Shown: one piece after another, positions 1 through 5,617 of the stretch
How the letters are laid out: every line of letters begins with the position of its first letter
Position numbering within the stretch: position 1 is the first letter of the stretch
Assembly (NCBI GenBank): GCA_002070755.1
Contig: MWDY01000252.1
Span: forward strand, 1 to 5,617
Length of the DNA stretch: 5,617 nt
Source: Spirochaetes bacterium ADurb.Bin110
GTDB lineage: Bacteria > Spirochaetota > Spirochaetia > Treponematales > Rectinemataceae
Reading direction: 5' to 3'
Made by a program: the position numbers and the translations under genes
The notes under the pieces: generated by a model
Told to the model about the DNA's origin: nothing
Databases searched by the model: none
The model's input: only the letters and a program-made list of their open reading frames with translations

Positions 1-1
1 T

Positions 2-658
2 ATGGAACATATTGCATTGAGAGTCTCCCCGAGAGGAAAACTTACTAAAGGAGAGCTCAGGCAAGAACGCAAAAAGGGCAGATTGCCCGCTCAGATCTAT
101 GGCAAAGGGATTGAGCCAATCTCGGTTTTTCTCGAAGGCAAGGAATTTGCAAATGTTGCAAAACGTATCACCGAGAGTATGATCATCGATCTAGATTTGG
201 AAGGGGAAAAATTTGCTGCTTTATTGAAGGAGATCCAAAAAGAGACAATTTCTGGTGATATCCTCCACATTGATTTTAATCTCTTGAGGCATGATAGAAA
301 GATTCGTGTCAGAGTGCCTCTTCACCTGAATGGCACAGCGAAAGGCGTCAAAGATGGAGGGATTTTGGAGCATTCGATTCATGAGATTGAAGTTGAGTGC
401 GATTCCGATCACCTTCCAGAAAAGATCGAAGTCGATATCACGGATCTTGAAGCGAATCATGCTCTTCACTTGAGAGAAGTAGCTTTGCCTGAAGGAGTAA
501 AGCTAGTCACTAACCCAGATACTGTCTTTGCGATTATAAAGTTTGCACATGGAGAGCCTGAAAAGCCATCCGAGGTCGAAGCTGAAGCAGCTGAAGAAGC
601 TCTTGCGCCTACAGAGCAAGAATCTGCAGAAACGACAAGTGAAGCTGTGCATAAATAG
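2..658 (+). CDS. rplY: 50S ribosomal protein bL25, long CTC/TL5 form
   Basis: This 218-residue protein is bL25, which binds 5S rRNA in the central protuberance of the large ribosomal subunit. Residues 1-93 form the 5S-binding domain: a GKLTKGELRQERKKGRLPAQIYGKG-like start (the usual form is GKGxxRRLRxxGxxPAVxYG), then the segment ending SGDILHIDFN. Residues about 97-182 form the second beta domain seen in the stress-linked CTC/TL5 proteins (RVRVPLHLNGTAKGVKDGG, then an HxLHLREVALPEGV stretch and NPDTVFAII). Residues about 184-218 are an acidic Glu/Ala-rich tail, common in long bL25 proteins. The ATG is the second base of the window, so no ribosome binding site can be seen, but the protein starts where the family normally starts. 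The gene is followed by an intrinsic terminator, so it probably ends its own transcription unit. In many bacteria pth follows rplY; here it does not. Confidence 0.95.
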   Translation: MEHIALRVSPRGKLTKGELRQERKKGRLPAQIYGKGIEPISVFLEGKEFANVAKRITESMIIDLDLEGEKFAALLKEIQKETISGDILHIDFNLLRHDRKIRVRVPLHLNGTAKGVKDGGILEHSIHEIEVECDSDHLPEKIEVDITDLEANHALHLREVALPEGVKLVTNPDTVFAIIKFAHGEPEKPSEVEAEAAEEALAPTEQESAETTSEAVHK

Positions 659-660
659 CT

Positions 661-696
661 TTTAAATACCTCATTTTTATCCTTATAGTCCAGTGT
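661..696 (+). promoter_or_regulatory. Candidate sigma-70 type promoter for tilS-ftsH
   Basis: TTTAAA at 661-666 (4 of 6 matches to TTGACA) and TATAGT at 684-689 (5 of 6 to TATAAT) are separated by 17 nt, which places a start site near 696. A start there would lie inside the left arm of the rplY terminator, so the new transcript would lack half of the stem and escape termination. The boxes are imperfect and the region is AT-rich, so a chance match is quite possible. No better promoter was seen between the terminator and tilS. Confidence 0.28.
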
Positions 697-729
697 TCCA
701 GTTTAAGAGGCTGGAAAGCTGGGCTTTTT
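688..729 (+). terminator. Intrinsic (Rho-independent) terminator after rplY
   Basis: Bases 688-701 pair with 711-724: 13 pairs, including two G-U wobbles (689/723 and 694/718), and one mismatch (695/717). The loop is 9 nt (702-710). A run of five T follows directly at 725-729. The core of the stem is CCAG..TTCCAG against CTGGAA..CTGG. It lies 30 nt after the rplY stop and before tilS, so it should end rplY transcripts and separate the two units. Confidence 0.85.
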
Positions 730-762
730 ATTGCTAGGCTCTATATGTTCAAAAGACAAGAA

Positions 763-790
763 GCTAGGGTGCCCAGAGGCAAGCCTTAGC
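763..790 (+). promoter_or_regulatory. Imperfect hairpin in the tilS leader
   Basis: Bases 763-768 (GCTAGG) pair with 784-790 (CCTTAGC, with T787 bulged). Inside this, TGCC at 770-773 pairs with GGCA at 778-781 around a CAGA loop. That gives ten pairs with a small internal loop (769 against 782-783). It ends one base before the presumed ribosome binding site AAGG (791-794) and 12 nt before the chosen tilS start. It has no T-run, so it is not a terminator. It might influence access to the start region, but no known riboswitch or protein operator is recognised. Confidence 0.35.
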
Positions 791-802
791 AAGGCAAAGA
801 GA

Positions 803-2275
803 ATGAAAACCCTCGAATACAGAGTCAAGAAGGTCCTCCTGGACATGCCTGTGGATTTTCATGAGCCATTGGCAGTTGCCTTTTCAGGGGGACTCGACTC
901 AAGTGTTCTTCTCAGCATTCTTATTCGTATTATTGGGCATGAGAACATAAGAGCCATCCATGTATGTCACAATATTCGTCCAAAAGAAGAGCTTGAAAAA
1001 GAGAAGACAATTGTGCAAAAAACATGCAGAGATATGAGTATTCCTCTGACCATAGTGAATATAAGGCAAAGCGCTATTTCTGAGTATGCACATAGGACAA
1101 AGTGTGGCATCGAAGCGGCAGCAAGACAATATCGATATCATGCTCTTTTAAGGACAGCTCAAAGATTTGGTATCTCTACAATAGCCACTGCTCATCAAGC
1201 AGATGACCAAGCAGAAACCTTTTTCCTGCATCTTTTCCGAGGTGGGCGCCTTGAGGCTCTCGGTGGCATTTCGCAGTCAAGAGTTGTCGATAGTGCAAAT
1301 GACATTTACATTATTCGCCCCCTTCTGAGTTTTAGACGCTACGAGCTAGAAGAATTTGCAAGAGAAAATGGCCTCGAATGGTCAGAGGATTCAACAAATA
1401 CAGACAACTCTTTTTTGAGAAATAGAATTAGACATGAGCTCATTCCTTTACTCGATACAAGATTTCCTTCCTGGAGATCATCAATCGAATCTTATCAGCA
1501 GCAAGCTCAGGAATTGAACTCTCTTGTTACTTCAATCGCTCGCAAGCGCATGCCAACAATGGTGAGAGGTCGCGGTAAGGATGCCATACTGGATCAAACT
1601 CTATTTAAAAATGAAGAAGCTTTGGTGCGCAGGGAAATCCTGAGGCTCTTTATTATGCATTTGGGATTGGGGGATATTGTCAGTCAAGGCGCGTTGCGAT
1701 CCCTTGAGCATGCAATTCTAAAAGGGGCACCTAGAGTCGAAGCAGGAAGATGTCAATTCGATCTCTCTTGTGGAGTTGTCAAGTATATCGGAAAAGCGGA
1801 TTCTTCTTCTGCATTTTTAGACCGAAGTATTTCGCACCTAAAGGATTTATGGAGGATAGATGAATTTTTTTTAAGGATAAGAGAGCCGGGTCAATACGAA
1901 TGCGGGCCATTCAGCATCGTTGTACCTAAAAGCAAGTTCGCTCCTTTTTCAGATATCGCTGAAATAGACAAGGGGGAATTTAAATGCCTATCGATACCGC
2001 TTTCCTTTCCATTTGTTTTTCGAAATCGAAAGGAAGGTGAAACCATAAGCCATAAAGCCAGCTCGAAAGACTTGGATGCGATTTTGAAAAAGCAGAAGAT
2101 TTCTGCGGAAGCAAAGCATATTGTTGCTATTCTAGAAGATGAATATGGGATTGCGGCAATTCTTTTAATGACTTTTGATGGCAAATTAAATATAAAATCA
2201 TATTATCCTTCACAGTTGCTGTCCGAAAAAAGAAAAATAATGTATATTTTGCTATCGATGAAAGGAGATTTTTAG
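803..2275 (+). CDS. tilS: tRNA(Ile)-lysidine synthetase TilS
   Basis: TilS uses ATP and lysine to convert C34 of the CAU-anticodon tRNA(Ile) to lysidine, so that it is charged with isoleucine and reads AUA. It acts in the cytosol and is essential in most bacteria. Counting from the ATG at 803 (490 aa), the N-type ATP-pyrophosphatase loop SGGLDSS is at residues 28-34. The family motif HQADDQAET is at 131-139, followed by FRGG at 145-148, IRPLL at 171-175, and the signature with W193, EDSTN, D201, F204 and RNRIRH ending at H211. The C-terminal domain is recognisable at about 407-455 (RNRKEGE, then SKDLDAILKKQKI). The frame is also open back to a TTG at 731 (24 more residues), but that codon directly abuts the terminator T-run and has no ribosome binding site. 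The 803 start has AAGG 8 nt upstream and begins close before the PP-loop, as in relatives. The gene is followed by ftsH after 4 nt. A run of eight T (1865-1872) does not disrupt the frame. Confidence 0.95.
   Translation: MKTLEYRVKKVLLDMPVDFHEPLAVAFSGGLDSSVLLSILIRIIGHENIRAIHVCHNIRPKEELEKEKTIVQKTCRDMSIPLTIVNIRQSAISEYAHRTKCGIEAAARQYRYHALLRTAQRFGISTIATAHQADDQAETFFLHLFRGGRLEALGGISQSRVVDSANDIYIIRPLLSFRRYELEEFARENGLEWSEDSTNTDNSFLRNRIRHELIPLLDTRFPSWRSSIESYQQQAQELNSLVTSIARKRMPTMVRGRGKDAILDQTLFKNEEALVRREILRLFIMHLGLGDIVSQGALRSLEHAILKGAPRVEAGRCQFDLSCGVVKYIGKADSSSAFLDRSISHLKDLWRIDEFFLRIREPGQYECGPFSIVVPKSKFAPFSDIAEIDKGEFKCLSIPLSFPFVFRNRKEGETISHKASSKDLDAILKKQKISAEAKHIVAILEDEYGIAAILLMTFDGKLNIKSYYPSQLLSEKRKIMYILLSMKGDF
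2168..2203 (+). promoter_or_regulatory. Weak candidate internal promoter for ftsH
   Basis: Within the AT-rich 3' end of tilS, ATGACT (2168-2173, 4 of 6 to TTGACA) and TATAAA (2191-2196, 5 of 6 to TATAAT) are 17 nt apart. A start near 2203 would give ftsH a leader of about 77 nt. A separate ftsH promoter is plausible, but the match could easily be chance in AT-rich coding sequence. Confidence 0.18.
2261..2268 (+). promoter_or_regulatory. Ribosome binding site of ftsH, inside the tilS 3' end
   Basis: AAAGGAGA is a near-perfect Shine-Dalgarno sequence lying in the last codons of tilS. The AGGAG core ends 12 nt before the ftsH ATG, a little longer than usual. It supports the start at 2280 and means that ribosomes finishing tilS pass over the ftsH binding site, so translation of the two may be coupled. 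Confidence 0.75.
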
Positions 2276-2279
2276 ATAA

Positions 2280-4163
2280 ATGCCTGATCAAAACGATAAT
2301 AGAAATGGGAATAAGCCCGATCTACCCATCGCTCCCAAAGGCAATAGAGCGGCTCTTGTCCTGTTTTTTTCTATAATTGTCCTATTAGCGGTCTTTCTAT
2401 TCTTTGGACAAAACGAGAATTCGCGAGAGATTTCTTATTCTTCGTTTTTGTCTTATCTTGAACTTGGAGAAGTCAAATCCATCAAGATCGTCGATCAGAG
2501 GGACATAGAGGGAGTACTAAAGGGCAAGGGTGGGGCAGAAATGCCTTTCACCACGAGAATACCTTATTTTGACGCTGAGCTGATGGCTAAGCTTGAAGAA
2601 AAGGGAGTAAGCGTAACCGGAGCGATAAGCGGCACGAGTCCTTTCCAGATATTGTTTGAGCTCACGCCATGGATATTTGGCTTTATCATGATATGGATAA
2701 TGATGAAGCAAGTACAAGGCAACAACAAGGCATTCAGTTTTGGAAAAAGCCGGGCAAAAATGTATAGTGATTCCAATAAAAAGATCACCTTTGAAGATGT
2801 TGCTGGACAAAAGGAAGCCAAGTATGAGCTTATGGAGGTAGTCGATTTTCTCAAGAATCCCAATAGGTTCCTCAAGATGGGCGCTAAGATACCCAAAGGA
2901 GTCCTTCTAGTGGGTATGCCTGGAACAGGCAAGACGCTCATAGCAAAGGCGACGGCTGGTGAAGCAAATGTGCCATTTTTCCATATGTCGGGTTCAGATT
3001 TCGTCGAAATGTTCGTCGGTGTTGGCGCTAGCCGTGTTCGTGACCTCTTTGAACAAGGTCGAAAGCATGCTCCATGTATAATCTTCATAGATGAGCTCGA
3101 CGCGGTAGGCAGAACTCGAGGTTCTGGACTTGGGGGAGGACATGACGAAAGAGAACAGACTTTGAATCAAATGCTTGTTGAAATGGACGGATTTGATACA
3201 AAGGATGGAGTTATTGTTTTGGCAGCCACCAATAGGCCTGATGTTCTAGACCCTGCATTGTTGAGACCAGGCCGCTTCGATAGACAAGTTGTCGTTGCAA
3301 TGCCTGATGTAAATGAGAGAAGCGAGATTCTTAAGATACACATGCGCCAGATTCCAATTTCTGGTGATGTAGATGTAGAGAAACTCTCTCGTGCTACCCC
3401 TGGAACTTCTGGAGCCGATCTTGCTAACCTGGTTAACGAAGCCGCTCTCTTTGCTATCCGCAAAAATAAAGAAGTGGTTGAGATGGACGATTTCGAAGAT
3501 GCACGAGACAAGATACTAATGGGTGTAGCGCGCAAGAGCTTGGTGGTTGCGGATGAAGAAAAACGAGCCACTGCAATCCATGAATCGGGGCATGCGCTTT
3601 TGCATTATTTTCTTGCACACGCGGATTCACTTCATAAGGTGACTATCGTTCCTAGGGGAAGAGCTCTGGGCTTGGCTTTATCCTTGCCAGATAAGGATAC
3701 ATACTCGAGAACTTATGGATGGCTTTACGATCGTATCGTGATTTCTTATGGCGGATATGCAGCAGAGAAAATTGTATATGGCGAAACCACTACAGGAGCT
3801 GCACAGGATATCAAGCAGGCCACAGAAATTGCCCAAAAGATGGTGCGCGAGTGGGGAATGGCGGAGGATATCGGTCCAATCTCTCTTGGAGAGGATGAAG
3901 AGCCTATTTTTCTCGGACGAGAAATAGCGCAACACAAGGATTATTCAGAAGCGACGGCGCAAAGGATAGATGCGGCCATTCAAGGCATTCTTGATTCTGC
4001 ATTGGAAAAGGCAACCAATATTCTAAAGCGGGAGAAAGATCGACTAGTTAAACTTGCAGATGAGCTTATGCAAGTTGAAACTCTGGAGGATAAAGCAGTA
4101 AGAGAGCTTCTTGGGCTTCCTGAGGGTAAAGTTCTCTTGGAAGAGGGGATTGCGCCATGTTGA
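2280..4163 (+). CDS. ftsH: ATP-dependent zinc metalloprotease FtsH
   Basis: FtsH is a hexameric inner-membrane AAA+ protease that extracts and degrades misfolded membrane proteins and selected cytosolic regulators. The 627-residue length is normal. A short polar N-terminus precedes membrane segment 1 (about 23-43). A periplasmic domain of about 80 residues leads to membrane segment 2 (about 126-143). In the AAA+ module, Walker A is GMPGTGKT (212-219), the pore motif is FVG (245-247), Walker B is CIIFIDE with D271 and E272, and the second region of homology contains the arginine fingers R332 and R335 (GRFDR). The zinc protease domain carries HESGH (434-438) as ligands and catalytic Glu, with D510 in TTTGAAQD as third ligand. 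The C-terminal part (about 555-615) is helical. All catalytic residues are present. Two small departures are Met213 in Walker A, where Pro is usual, and Ser436 in HExGH, where Ala is usual; both fit the motif patterns. The wording is spirochaete-like. It is downstream of tilS, as in several bacterial phyla, and 8 nt upstream of a lipoprotein protease gene. Confidence 0.98.
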   Translation: MPDQNDNRNGNKPDLPIAPKGNRAALVLFFSIIVLLAVFLFFGQNENSREISYSSFLSYLELGEVKSIKIVDQRDIEGVLKGKGGAEMPFTTRIPYFDAELMAKLEEKGVSVTGAISGTSPFQILFELTPWIFGFIMIWIMMKQVQGNNKAFSFGKSRAKMYSDSNKKITFEDVAGQKEAKYELMEVVDFLKNPNRFLKMGAKIPKGVLLVGMPGTGKTLIAKATAGEANVPFFHMSGSDFVEMFVGVGASRVRDLFEQGRKHAPCIIFIDELDAVGRTRGSGLGGGHDEREQTLNQMLVEMDGFDTKDGVIVLAATNRPDVLDPALLRPGRFDRQVVVAMPDVNERSEILKIHMRQIPISGDVDVEKLSRATPGTSGADLANLVNEAALFAIRKNKEVVEMDDFEDARDKILMGVARKSLVVADEEKRATAIHESGHALLHYFLAHADSLHKVTIVPRGRALGLALSLPDKDTYSRTYGWLYDRIVISYGGYAAEKIVYGETTTGAAQDIKQATEIAQKMVREWGMAEDIGPISLGEDEEPIFLGREIAQHKDYSEATAQRIDAAIQGILDSALEKATNILKREKDRLVKLADELMQVETLEDKAVRELLGLPEGKVLLEEGIAPC

Positions 4164-4165
4164 GG
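4162..4165 (+). promoter_or_regulatory. Ribosome binding site overlapping the ftsH stop codon
   Basis: GAGG, which shares its first two bases with the ftsH TGA (4161-4163), lies 6 nt before the ATG at 4172. This is ideal spacing. It fixes the start of the next gene and makes translational coupling with ftsH likely. No terminator lies between the two genes. Confidence 0.7.
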
Positions 4166-4171
4166 AATTGA

Positions 4172-4243
4172 ATGAAAACACGGCAATCTGCTATTCTTGC
4201 TCTTTTTTTATCCTTAAGTATAGCAGTAATTCTAAACAACTGT
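4172..4243 (+). other. Lipoprotein signal peptide and lipobox of the protease gene
   Basis: These bases encode residues 1-24: a positively charged start (K2, R4), a hydrophobic stretch from A7 to L21, and L-N-N-C ending at Cys24, followed by two Ser. Cleavage by signal peptidase II before Cys24 is predicted. The residue after Cys24 is Ser, not Asp, so an E. coli-style inner-membrane retention signal is absent, but sorting rules differ in spirochaetes. Confidence 0.65.
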
Positions 4244-5617
4244 TCATCCCTGCCTAAGAATGAGTCAACAACTAATTCCTCTGAAGATGCAATTATTGCC
4301 CGTCTGGGTATGCTTGTAGATACTGATCCTGAACAGTGCATCGTTGTGATCTCAAATTTATTCGAACAGCAACGAGAAAAAAACCAATCTTTTGAAACTA
4401 GCATCATCGGCGAGAAAGGATTTGTGCTTTTTAATAAAGCTATAGATAATATCAATGTCCTCTTTAGAAAAGCCATTGCAGACCAGGACATTCTCTCGGC
4501 TCGTCGACTCTCTTTTTCTGCTGCTTCTTTGATTCAGTATGTATCTTTTTATGATTCTCTTAGTGAAATGGTATCAGAAGAGCTATCGATTATAGCATCG
4601 CCGGCAATGAGACTACAGCTTGCTCTCTGGGAAGCAGAGAACAAATTCAAAGAATATGGTTATGTTACAGGCAAGGCAGTGCTATCTATGGCTTACCTGG
4701 GAGAGCAAGGAGAAAATTCTTTCAATAAAGATATGGCTTTTTCTATAGAAGACTTGAAAAAAGCTCTTATCGACGCAAGAGATCCAAAAGAATATTTTGC
4801 TACATGGGCTGCCAGGGCCAAAGAGAATAATGATCTCAATGCAGAAGCTTGGTTTGAATCGCTCTCGTCTGGTCGGATCAGTTACTCTCCAGCTATCCAG
4901 ACTTCCAGTCAAGATTGGTTGGCCGATGCAGTGTCGAGCGTGGTCACAGTATATGTGGACCGCGGGTTCAAGGTCCAAGGCGGATACAGCGTTCCAGATC
5001 GCGTGCTTGGCACGGCTTTTCAAATTTCTGAAGGATTATACCTGACAAATTATCATGTTGTTCAGAGCGAGATTGATCCTACATACAAAGGATATTCCCG
5101 AATCAGTATTCGGCCTTCCGATAGTCCTCAGATAAGGGTACCTGCAAAAGTCCTTAGCTGGGATGAAGAATTGGATTTGGCGCTGATTAAGTCCACAGAA
5201 CATGCTCGCGGTAGTATTTTGCTGCCTCCTCCAGGAATGAGATTCCATGCAGGAGATCGTGTCTTTGCTGTCGGCTCGCCAATAGGTCTTGAAAACAGCA
5301 TTACAGCTGGTGTTGTCAGTTCATTGAGCAGAAAAATCATATCCTTTGGCGAAGCTGCTCAGATCGATGTTCCAGTCAACCAAGGTAATTCAGGCAGCCC
5401 GCTCTTTTCTGAAAATGGTGTGCTAGTAGGAATGGTCTTTGCCGGATTGCCATCATTTCAGAACATAAACTTCGCATTGCCTGTTCAATGGATTTCCTTA
5501 TCTCTTCCTGCCCTATTCGAGGGAAAGGAAGTTGTCCATGCAAGACTTGGACTTATTATGGGGAAAGGCAGTGGTCAGAGTCCGCTAGTTCTTGCTGACC
5601 TCGATCCGTCTCTTTCT
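4172..5617 (+). CDS. HtrA-like trypsin-fold serine protease, predicted lipoprotein (3' end outside window)
   Basis: The frame is open from ATG 4172 to the last base (482 codons, no stop), so the protein is truncated by the window. Residues 1-23 are a signal peptide: K2 and R4, a hydrophobic core 7-21, then LNNC with Cys24 as the probable lipidated residue. The Asn at -1 departs from the E. coli lipobox but fits the looser spirochaetal one. Residues about 35-245 appear mainly helical and rich in Glu, Lys, Ala and Leu; I recognise no named domain, and helical repeats are possible. Residues about 253-450 are a chymotrypsin-fold protease domain of HtrA type. The triad is His295 (LTNYHVV), Asp335 (ELDLALIKS) and Ser407 (VNQGNSGSPLF), and the domain closes with INFALPVQW (432-440). 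Ser409 replaces the usual Gly of GNSGGP, a form also known in V8-type proteases. Residues 458-482 (starting VHARLGLIMG) may begin a PDZ-like or other domain, but too little is visible. Substrates are unknown. The 8-nt gap to ftsH suggests an envelope proteolysis role. It should act outside the cytoplasm, tethered by lipid. Confidence 0.88.
   Translation, partial: MKTRQSAILALFLSLSIAVILNNCSSLPKNESTTNSSEDAIIARLGMLVDTDPEQCIVVISNLFEQQREKNQSFETSIIGEKGFVLFNKAIDNINVLFRKAIADQDILSARRLSFSAASLIQYVSFYDSLSEMVSEELSIIASPAMRLQLALWEAENKFKEYGYVTGKAVLSMAYLGEQGENSFNKDMAFSIEDLKKALIDARDPKEYFATWAARAKENNDLNAEAWFESLSSGRISYSPAIQTSSQDWLADAVSSVVTVYVDRGFKVQGGYSVPDRVLGTAFQISEGLYLTNYHVVQSEIDPTYKGYSRISIRPSDSPQIRVPAKVLSWDEELDLALIKSTEHARGSILLPPPGMRFHAGDRVFAVGSPIGLENSITAGVVSSLSRKIISFGEAAQIDVPVNQGNSGSPLFSENGVLVGMVFAGLPSFQNINFALPVQWISLSLPALFEGKEVVHARLGLIMGKGSGQSPLVLADLDPSLS

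Noticed and set aside
745..789. A 14-codon reading frame (ATG 745 to TAG 787) as a possible leader peptide before tilS
   Set aside because: No Shine-Dalgarno sequence precedes it, it has no run of regulatory codons, and an ORF this short is expected by chance.
731..802. Start of tilS at TTG 731, adding 24 residues
   Set aside because: The TTG follows the terminator T-run directly, has no ribosome binding site, and the extra residues are outside the normal TilS start.
1865..1872. A run of eight T in tilS as a possible slippage or frameshift site
   Set aside because: The frame continues intact through conserved C-terminal TilS sequence, and no alternative product or stimulatory structure is evident.
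2564..3088. Antisense open frame of 174 codons opposite ftsH
   Set aside because: It lies wholly opposite highly conserved FtsH codons, including Walker A and the pore loop, and its translation shows no domain; it is a shadow of ftsH.
4066..4491. Antisense open frame of 141 codons across the ftsH/protease junction
   Set aside because: It overlaps two convincing + strand genes, has no ribosome binding site that stands out, and its product has no recognisable feature.
4797..5045. An 82-codon + strand frame inside the protease gene
   Set aside because: It is out of frame with the long open frame from 4172, which carries the protease motifs on through this region.
1..5617. CRISPR arrays, insertion sequences, tRNA or rRNA genes, phage or defence genes
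   Set aside because: No direct repeats with spacers, no terminal inverted repeats or transposase motifs, and no cloverleaf were seen; the window is nearly fully occupied by four + strand genes.

Overview
The window looks like a housekeeping stretch of a spirochaete chromosome, perhaps in or near the Treponema/Spirochaeta group; the exact taxon is not resolved. The main reason is the FtsH protein. Its wording around the AAA+ core ([15 protein letters not shown]), the linker ([13 protein letters not shown]) and the protease domain ([19 protein letters not shown]) is what I recall from spirochaetal FtsH. It also has the usual length of about 630 residues, without the long N-terminal extension of chlamydial FtsH. 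A relaxed lipobox (LNNC) on the last gene fits the same assignment. Base composition is moderate to slightly AT-rich throughout, and there is no sign of mobile DNA.

Layout: all genes are on the + strand. (1) Bases 2-658 encode ribosomal protein bL25 of the long CTC/TL5 type (rplY/ctc). (2) Bases 659-802 are the only real gap (144 nt). It carries an intrinsic terminator (688-729), a possible promoter overlapping the terminator's left arm, and a leader hairpin just before tilS. (3) Bases 803-2275 encode TilS, the tRNA(Ile)-lysidine synthetase. (4) Bases 2280-4163 encode FtsH, the membrane AAA+ zinc protease, 4 nt after tilS. (5) From base 4172 to the window edge (5617) an uninterrupted reading frame of 482 codons encodes a predicted lipoprotein. 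It has a helical N-terminal region followed by an HtrA-like trypsin-fold serine protease domain with a complete His/Asp/Ser triad. Its 3' end lies outside the window.

How they fit together: rplY ends a transcription unit at the terminator. tilS, ftsH and the protease gene are packed with gaps of 4 and 8 nt and look like one operon. TilS makes the lysidine-34 tRNA that reads AUA. ftsH is rich in AUA codons (16 of 43 Ile codons by hand count, 8 of the first 14), so FtsH synthesis should depend on TilS. FtsH degrades membrane and cytosolic substrates from the cytoplasmic side. The downstream lipoprotein would place a second protease on the far side of the inner membrane or at the outer membrane, so the last two genes may form a two-sided envelope quality-control pair. 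That pairing is inference and is the most interesting point in an otherwise ordinary region.
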